From Candidatus Nitrosopolaris nunavutensis (lineage in GTDB: Archaea > Thermoproteota > Nitrososphaeria > Nitrososphaerales > Nitrososphaeraceae), in contig DAOM01000212.1 of NCBI GenBank assembly GCA_002501855.1, forward strand, positions 1 to 11,198: a stretch of 11,198 bases of DNA. The letters are read 5' to 3'. Both the position numbers and the translations under genes were made by a program. The notes under the pieces were generated by a model, which saw only the letters and a program-made list of their open reading frames with translations, did no database searches and was not told the DNA's origin. Each line of letters opens with the position of its first letter. Position 1 is the first letter of the stretch. Positions 6,713 through 11,198 of the stretch are shown here, in pieces.

Positions 6713-6733
6713 CTCTTGGATCGAAATTATTTC

Positions 6734-7696
6734 TTACTCGAGATTCGTAATTGCCATTTCTATATCGGGAGAGCAATCCATATCATCCCAGTCTAAAACA
6801 TTTCTATTCGGGATGATTCGGGAAAGAGGATCGTAAGCGTCAAATCTTGTTGTTTCGTCGAAGGATGCTAGAAGATGAACTGTTGTTTTGTCGGAGTTTG
6901 ATTCTGCAATTGCAACTCCTGCATTTCCGTCATCCTTAAAGATTTCTTGTAACGTATTAAAAAGCGAATTTAAAAGGCCGAGAGGAACGTTCTTCCCACC
7001 CATGACATATAACATGGCACTCTTGACCGAGCCGGCATATGCGTTCTGGTATAACATAGCAACAGAATCCTTGGCAGAAAATTCTGCTCCGCCAATATTA
7101 TTGCTGGTACATAGTAAACTCAAGTCGCTATAGGTGTAAGTGCCGCTGCAAATTAGACCAATAGTCTCAGAAAGAGCTCTATTTGTGATTTGATAACATT
7201 CTTCGGCTGATAATTCTGGATTATTGTCTAGAAAAGCCTCGTTGTCAATTACTATAGTCGCGTCAGAGGCTTCTCGTACTCTTTTAAGAGAGATCGCTGC
7301 TTGAAAGACGCGATCTTTTTCAAACTTGAAAGGCATTATGACGAATGACACTACAGTTTTTGAATTAGACTCTTCTTTTGCCAACCTACAAACGACCGGA
7401 GCAATCGCGCTACCCCCCCTTCCAGCCAAGTTTGCTACCACGACCACCGTGTTAAAACCACGTAGCGCCGGTCTTATTCTAACTGCCGAATCTTGAGCAT
7501 AGAACCTTATCTTATAACTAGACGGATTTACCCAGGATTTTGGGTTAATCAGAATAGAGCTAGAACTCCCGACTAGGTCCTTTGTGTCATTACTTATCAA
7601 AACACATTCAGAATTGATTGCTTTGCAGGCCTCACTGGCTATCCTGCTTCCTGCGCCGCCAATACCTATTACTAGAATAGGTTTTTCAATGGCCAA
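6734..7696 (-). CDS. divergent FtsZ/tubulin-superfamily protein
   Basis: This 320-aa protein looks like a diverged FtsZ. It starts with a Rossmann strand and glycine loop ILVIGIGGAGSRIA (7-20), as in FtsZ. The place of the tubulin signature GGGTGTG is taken by ANLAGRGGSAIAPVV (88-102). SFVIMPFKFE (117-126) and IVIDNEAFL (148-156) match the FtsZ blocks VTRPFSFE and IVIPNDRLL. YSDLSLL (189-195) followed by NIGGAEFSAKDSV fits the T7-loop region NVDFADV...GSGVASGEDR, but with Tyr for the Asn and Leu for the second catalytic Asp. GTP hydrolysis is therefore doubtful. Thaumarchaeota mainly divide with Cdv/ESCRT proteins and are known to keep an odd FtsZ homologue. It lacks the FtsZ C-terminal peptide; the end is acidic (LDWDDMDCSPDIE). 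The start is TTG 7696, since an in-frame TGA lies 27 bp upstream with no ATG between. It follows the methylthiotransferase on the same strand after 112 bp. Confidence 0.78.
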   Translation of the reverse strand: MAIEKPILVIGIGGAGSRIASEACKAINSECVLISNDTKDLVGSSSSILINPKSWVNPSSYKIRFYAQDSAVRIRPALRGFNTVVVVANLAGRGGSAIAPVVCRLAKEESNSKTVVSFVIMPFKFEKDRVFQAAISLKRVREASDATIVIDNEAFLDNNPELSAEECYQITNRALSETIGLICSGTYTYSDLSLLCTSNNIGGAEFSAKDSVAMLYQNAYAGSVKSAMLYVMGGKNVPLGLLNSLFNTLQEIFKDDGNAGVAIAESNSDKTTVHLLASFDETTRFDAYDPLSRIIPNRNVLDWDDMDCSPDIEMAITNLE

Positions 7697-7808
7697 GTTA
7701 TCTTCCAGAACCCTTCCCCTTCATCCGGATAGCACAGATATTAGTTAAGAGTTTTGGTGGTCTACATAATAACAACAATTTGAGCTATTGGGCTCAATTA
7801 TTATCTAA

Positions 7809-9083
7809 TCAACCTATCAACATATGGCTAGAAAACTCTTGGATTTTTACACTTATTCTGTCGCCTAGTTGAATCTGAAAGCCTGGTGAGCGGGTAACAT
7901 GTATAGGCTTGTATGCATAGTTTCTCCCCCGTAGCCACCTAGTATCTGATTGATCAACAATTATTTCACCTTCCCACCCTTTCCATAATGCGTTACGTTT
8001 CAGAGCGATATTATTAATCAGCAAATGCATCTGCTTACTTCTGACTTTTATAATCTGGGAACTTAGCTTCTTAAACTTTGCAGCCGCAGTTCCAGGTCTC
8101 GCACTGTATTTAGAGATATTGACAACGTCGGGCTCGGTAGCTTTTATTATCTCAAGAGTTCTCTCGAAATCTTCCATACTCTCAGAGGGGAAACCAACAA
8201 TCACGTCAGTAGCGATGGTCACCTCCGGAATTCTGCTCCTAAATGTTTTGACTGCGTCAACGAATATTTTCGCGGTATGGCCTCTTTTCATTTTCCTAAG
8301 AATAACGTCGCTACCGCTTTGGACTGGAATATGTAAAAACTTGAAGATCCGGTCGCTTTCTACGAAGAGCTCTGCCAACCTGTTAGTCATGTTCGTAAGA
8401 AACATCGGATTCATCATCCCGATTCGAATTTTGTAGTCCCCATTTATGCTAATACACGATTCAAGGAGCTCAATCAGATTTGATCCGATATCTCTTCCAT
8501 AACAGCCGTTGTCGGTTGAAGTAAGCCAAATCTCTTTGCAACCGTCATTGACATCGTGTCGAAATTGCCGTAGTATGTCTCCTATGCGATAACTTCTTAA
8601 TTGCCCTTTTGCGAGTTTCGTCTGGCAGAATGTGCATCCACTCATGCATCCGCTGGCTATTTCTATTATGCTGGTCACAGGATTAACTCGTACTCTAGGT
8701 AGGTTAACTTTGTCAGACGCAGAATCCTCGAGAGCTACTACTCGTCGTCCAGAAATTGTGGATTTTACAACATCTATTGTGCGATTGATAGCGTGTGGTC
8801 CAAGCAGGGAAGCTGTAGGATACGTAGTTTCTAGAAGTTTCTTGTTTGCCTTGGGAAGGCAACCGGCTATTATCAAAGGTTTTCCTGTTTTCATTAATTG
8901 GCCTACTCTGTGAAGCATCTTGTGTTCGGTTACGTCTTTTACAGAACATGTTACGATAATACTCAGAAAACTGTCCCTTTCGTTATTCCCTAACTGATAA
9001 CCACTCTCCTTCAAGAGCCCGCTTATCATTTCGGAATCTCCGATGCTCGCTGTGCAGCCGTATGCTTCTACCCATATTTTCAT
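7809..9083 (-). CDS. tRNA t6A37 methylthiotransferase (e-MtaB/CDKAL1-like)
   Basis: This 424-aa radical SAM enzyme matches the archaeal/eukaryotic e-MtaB (CDKAL1) group, which adds a methylthio group to t6A at position 37 of tRNAs reading ANN codons. The N-terminal MTTase (UPF0004) domain has three cysteines, C10 (EAYGC), C46 (VTCSVKD) and C75 (AGCLP), for the auxiliary [4Fe-4S] cluster. The radical SAM CxxxCxxC is C146-C150-C153 in GCMSGCTFCQTK. Further matches are HIPVQSGSDVILRKMKRGHT (251-270) and TDVIVGFPSES (292-302). A C-terminal TRAM domain covers about 365-424. ATG 9083 is chosen because it begins the conserved MKIWVEAYGC and has a GGTGATC Shine-Dalgarno 11 bp upstream. TTG 9215 would add 44 unfamiliar residues and cannot be excluded, since TATA boxes lie just upstream of it. 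The FtsZ-like gene follows on the same strand. Confidence 0.93.
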   Translation of the reverse strand: MKIWVEAYGCTASIGDSEMISGLLKESGYQLGNNERDSFLSIIVTCSVKDVTEHKMLHRVGQLMKTGKPLIIAGCLPKANKKLLETTYPTASLLGPHAINRTIDVVKSTISGRRVVALEDSASDKVNLPRVRVNPVTSIIEIASGCMSGCTFCQTKLAKGQLRSYRIGDILRQFRHDVNDGCKEIWLTSTDNGCYGRDIGSNLIELLESCISINGDYKIRIGMMNPMFLTNMTNRLAELFVESDRIFKFLHIPVQSGSDVILRKMKRGHTAKIFVDAVKTFRSRIPEVTIATDVIVGFPSESMEDFERTLEIIKATEPDVVNISKYSARPGTAAAKFKKLSSQIIKVRSKQMHLLINNIALKRNALWKGWEGEIIVDQSDTRWLRGRNYAYKPIHVTRSPGFQIQLGDRISVKIQEFSSHMLIG

Positions 9084-9094
9084 ATTCTTAGATC

Positions 9095-9101
9095 GATCAC
9101 C
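9095..9101 (-). promoter_or_regulatory. Shine-Dalgarno before methylthiotransferase ATG
   Basis: The minus strand reads GGTGATC, seven bases complementary to the GAUCACC of the archaeal 16S 3' end, with 11 bp to ATG 9083. It is the main argument for the shorter start, because leaderless or near-leaderless initiation at TTG 9215 would not need it. Confidence 0.5.
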
Positions 9102-9249
9102 CAACGAGTCTGACAAAGCTCGCCAGTTAGCGTCACGAGTAGTCGTTGGAATGTTCGGGCGTTTGATCAAAGAAGGTATCTTTTCAATTAGACTTGGTTG
9201 TAAGGAACGAAACAATTCTATTGCTGTAGTCGAATAATATAATGTCTAG

Positions 9250-9256
9250 TATAAAT
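9250..9256 (-). promoter_or_regulatory. TATA box upstream of methylthiotransferase
   Basis: The minus strand reads ATTTATA, a strong archaeal TATA box that predicts transcription from about 9227. A second AT-rich element (ATTATATTAT, about 9233-9243) would start RNA near 9212. Either way the leader before ATG 9083 would be about 130-145 nt, unusually long for an archaeal gene, unless TTG 9215 is used. Confidence 0.45.
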
Positions 9257-9295
9257 CGTGTGGCGTTTTTGACGTCATCCGTTGTTCCAATCCGT

Positions 9296-10651
9296 TTAGG
9301 AATCTTTCTCCGAAGATAGTATCCCAGAGTTCACCAATAATCGTGTAGCCTCGAGTAGATGAGTAATATCGCCCTCGGTGTGCACCGAGGATATTGCTCC
9401 CATTTTTAACGGCAGAAAAAAAATTTGATGCAACGCTATTAATCCCAGGTGGTACCTGTGGAGTAGTCCCAGATCAGACATGGCCACATCTGCAGCGTTA
9501 CTTATACTTCTAACCTTGTTATTTAGAAAGTGAGTCAAAAATAGTGACCCTTCCCCGGTAACTTGAACGTCGATGTTGGCCTCTTTAAATATCTTGGCCA
9601 AACCAGCCCTAGCTTTTGCGCCAAGATCATTTATCTTCTGATAGATCTCGTCCCTATTTTTATTAAGATAATTGATGGTTGCCAATCCTGCTGCCATAGA
9701 CATAGGATTACAAGAATATGTTCCTCCACCTATATTGCATCTAGCCTGATTCTCTTTGATTAAGACAGGGTCTGCTAGCGACATTACCTCCTTCTTCCCG
9801 CAAACAATTCCTATTGGCATTCCCCCGCCTACAATTTTGCCCAGTGTAAAAAGATCGGGTTTGAGATTGTATTTCTGTGAAGCTCCTCCAATGGATAATC
9901 TAAATCCGGTGACAATCTCATCCAGTATTAGAAGGATATCGTTTTTCTGTGCGAATTCTTGCAAACCCTTTATGTAACCTAGATCGGGAGTAATGCAACC
10001 TGCCCCTCCAAGCATGGGTTCCAGAATGATGCATGCTAAATCGTCGATAGCGGATTCAAGAATCTTTATAGAAGAGTCGAGATTGTTGAAAGGTAATGAT
10101 TCGACAAATTGTTCCTCTTCCGCAACAAGACCCGCTCCCTCCTGTTTATGGAACGGATAGTTTACCGTCTGCATAAGTGTAGTATTGAATCCATGCCAGC
10201 CGCCAATTATCTTTGCGATGACACGCTTATGGCTCTTTGCTCTTGCGAGACGCACGGCGTACATCGTTGCCTCAGAACCTGTGCTTGAAAAACGCAGATT
10301 CTCTGCACCGGGCATGAGTTTCTGAATTAACTCCCCTAACTCCAGGGAGATAGCGTTTGCGGTCCCGTACAAAGTACCATTTCTAAGCTGTTGCGACAGT
10401 GCATTTGCAACTGTACGAGGAGAGTGGCCTAGGATTAGCGACCAATGTCCCATCCAATAGTCGGTGTATTCGTTGTCATCTACATCGCAGAGATTTTTGC
10501 CCTTAGCCCATTTTGAAAAGAATGGATACGGTTTGAAAAAGCGAATGTTGTGGTTGATTCCACCTGCGAACACTTTGGTGGCTTTATGAAAGAGCCTTTT
10601 GGAGGTCTGAGTTTTATCTTCATAGGAAGCGCCAAGTTCGGAATTTAACAT
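9296..10651 (-). CDS. hemL: glutamate-1-semialdehyde aminomutase-like class III aminotransferase
   Basis: This 451-aa PLP enzyme belongs to the HemL group. HemL converts glutamate-1-semialdehyde to 5-aminolevulinate for tetrapyrrole synthesis. Visible features are CDVDDNEYTDYWMGHW (55-70), the PLP-phosphate motif STGSEATM (123-130), GGWHG (150-154), DEIVTGFR (244-251) with the pyridine-nitrogen aspartate, the Schiff-base lysine K272 in TLGKIVGGGMPIG, GGGTYSCNPMSMAAG (308-322) and SSVHTEGDI (421-429). The N-terminal HemL motif GGVNSPVRAF is replaced by GGINHNIRFFKPYPFF (30-45). It may therefore be a HemL paralogue with another substrate; the symbol is a best guess. ATG 10651 is supported by a TATA box about 32 bp upstream. 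The gene is divergent from 16S rRNA, a linkage known in Group I archaea, so its expression may be coupled with the rRNA promoter region. Confidence 0.82.
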   Translation of the reverse strand: MLNSELGASYEDKTQTSKRLFHKATKVFAGGINHNIRFFKPYPFFSKWAKGKNLCDVDDNEYTDYWMGHWSLILGHSPRTVANALSQQLRNGTLYGTANAISLELGELIQKLMPGAENLRFSSTGSEATMYAVRLARAKSHKRVIAKIIGGWHGFNTTLMQTVNYPFHKQEGAGLVAEEEQFVESLPFNNLDSSIKILESAIDDLACIILEPMLGGAGCITPDLGYIKGLQEFAQKNDILLILDEIVTGFRLSIGGASQKYNLKPDLFTLGKIVGGGMPIGIVCGKKEVMSLADPVLIKENQARCNIGGGTYSCNPMSMAAGLATINYLNKNRDEIYQKINDLGAKARAGLAKIFKEANIDVQVTGEGSLFLTHFLNNKVRSISNAADVAMSDLGLLHRYHLGLIALHQIFFLPLKMGAISSVHTEGDITHLLEATRLLVNSGILSSEKDS

Positions 10652-10676
10652 AACTAAAAATGGAGGTTAAAATGAG

Positions 10677-10688
10677 CTATTATATTTT
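10677..10688 (-). promoter_or_regulatory. TATA box of aminotransferase gene
   Basis: The minus strand reads AAAATATAATAG, centred about 32 bp before ATG 10651. That predicts transcription from about 10657 and a leader of only a few bases. Confidence 0.5.
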
Positions 10689-10724
10689 TGTGTGAGATTG
10701 AATGACAAATATTCCGAGACAAGA

Positions 10725-10732
10725 TTTATATT
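10725..10732 (+). promoter_or_regulatory. TATA box of the 16S rRNA operon
   Basis: TTTATATT matches the archaeal TATA consensus closely and follows a purine-rich stretch (GAGACAAGA) suitable for a BRE. Transcription is expected from about 10754, giving a pre-rRNA leader of about 190 nt before mature 16S. It is the best plus-strand promoter candidate in the gap. Confidence 0.55.
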
Positions 10733-10775
10733 CGAATTTGTTGTCTTAAATCTAGAACGTAACATTAAAGGCGGC

Positions 10776-10821
10776 GTTGGTGATGAACTTTGGTCATGGT
10801 GCCATTCTATGATTCACCGAC
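10776..10821 (+). repeat. leader hairpin GTTGGTGA/TCACCGAC
   Basis: GTTGGTGA (10776-10783) can pair with TCACCGAC (10814-10821), eight pairs including one G-U. The loop of about 30 nt contains a small inner hairpin, ATGG/CCAT. It lies about 20 nt into the predicted pre-rRNA leader. It may be a leader fold or processing element; no function is shown by the sequence. Confidence 0.35.
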
Positions 10822-10844
10822 CTCCAGTTGCGCTCACAATATGG

Positions 10845-10871
10845 GGATTCAATTGTATAGAAATTGTATCC
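10845..10871 (+). repeat. leader hairpin with overlapping direct repeat
   Basis: GGATTCAATT (10845-10854) pairs with AATTGTATCC (10862-10871) in nine of ten positions around a 7-nt loop. The same bases contain the perfect direct repeat AATTGTAT at 10851-10858 and 10862-10869, with an 11-bp period. It could be an RNA hairpin in the pre-rRNA or a tandem protein site on DNA. Confidence 0.4.
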
Positions 10872-10877
10872 GACATT

Positions 10878-10889
10878 GGTCACATGACC
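10878..10889 (+). repeat. inverted repeat GGTCA-CA-TGACC
   Basis: GGTCACATGACC is a 5-bp-arm inverted repeat with a 2-bp centre, about 55 bp before mature 16S. A two-base loop is too tight for an RNA hairpin at full pairing, so a dimeric protein-binding site is the more natural reading, but this is only suggestive. Confidence 0.3.
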
Positions 10890-10942
10890 CGCACAATACT
10901 AAAAGTTGTCCGGCCGTACTCTTTAAGTTAACAATCATAATG

Positions 10943-11198
<256 letters not shown>

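Larger units (their letters stand above)
10652..10942. other. divergent promoter and 16S rRNA leader region
   Basis: No protein gene is supported in this 291-bp gap. The left part holds oppositely directed promoters for the aminotransferase and the rRNA operon, about 40 bp apart. From about 10754 onward it should be transcribed as the pre-rRNA leader, which contains several hairpins and a short direct repeat. Archaeal pre-16S leaders normally contribute one strand of a long processing stem; the partner strand would be beyond 16S, outside the window. Confidence 0.6.

Noticed and set aside
6689..6733. Possible small gene between the convergent rpl31e and ftsZ-like genes
   Set aside because: The gap is only 123 bp, with an inverted repeat and no supported reading frame.
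10780..10786. C/D box small RNA in the 16S leader (GTGATGA box C)
   Set aside because: No CTGA box D occurs at a suitable distance and no convincing C'/D' pair is present.

Overview
This window comes from an archaeon, almost certainly a Group I archaeon (Thaumarchaeota/Nitrososphaeria). The right edge carries the first ~256 nt of an archaeal 16S rRNA gene with thaumarchaeal-looking variable regions. A glutamate-1-semialdehyde aminotransferase-like gene lies next to it, head to head, a linkage known from Group I archaea. Other archaeal or archaeo-eukaryotic markers are a CDC48 ATPase, EF-1 beta, Pth2, ribosomal proteins L39e and L31e, a geranylgeranyl-reductase-family flavoprotein and an e-MtaB-type tRNA methylthiotransferase. 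Base composition is moderately AT-rich. Several promoters have TATA boxes spaced for leaderless or nearly leaderless mRNAs.

Layout, left to right. (1) 1-3713, minus strand: a GGR-family FAD reductase is followed by a compact translation/proteostasis cluster of a 59-aa zinc-ribbon protein, EF-1 beta and a CDC48/VCP double AAA+ ATPase that runs off the left edge. The zinc-ribbon gene was found by direct translation and has its own TATA box over the end of the reductase gene. (2) 3714-3764: a 51-bp divergent promoter region, then pth2 on the plus strand. (3) 4259-5698: purF, with propeptide, PRPP loop and four probable Fe-S cysteines. (4) 5699-6068: a gene-free stretch with two hairpins, a T7 terminator and an isolated tRNA T-arm-like hairpin. 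(5) 6069-6610: rpl39e (52 aa, found by direct translation) and rpl31e. (6) 6734-9083, minus strand: a strongly diverged FtsZ/tubulin-superfamily protein and an e-MtaB-like radical SAM enzyme. (7) 9296-10651, minus strand: the HemL-like aminotransferase. (8) 10652-10942: divergent promoters and a structured rRNA leader, then the 16S rRNA gene.

Most genes serve translation or core metabolism: elongation-factor nucleotide exchange, peptidyl-tRNA recycling, ribosomal proteins, tRNA modification near the anticodon, rRNA, purine synthesis, and possibly lipid saturation and tetrapyrrole synthesis. I see no mobile element, CRISPR array, phage gene or defence island, and nothing that amounts to a wholly new system. 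The most interesting items are the FtsZ homologue with degenerate nucleotide-binding and catalytic loops, the atypical HemL-like enzyme beside the rRNA operon, the high share of non-ATG starts, the repeat/hairpin elements in the 16S leader, and the conflicting start signals of the methylthiotransferase.
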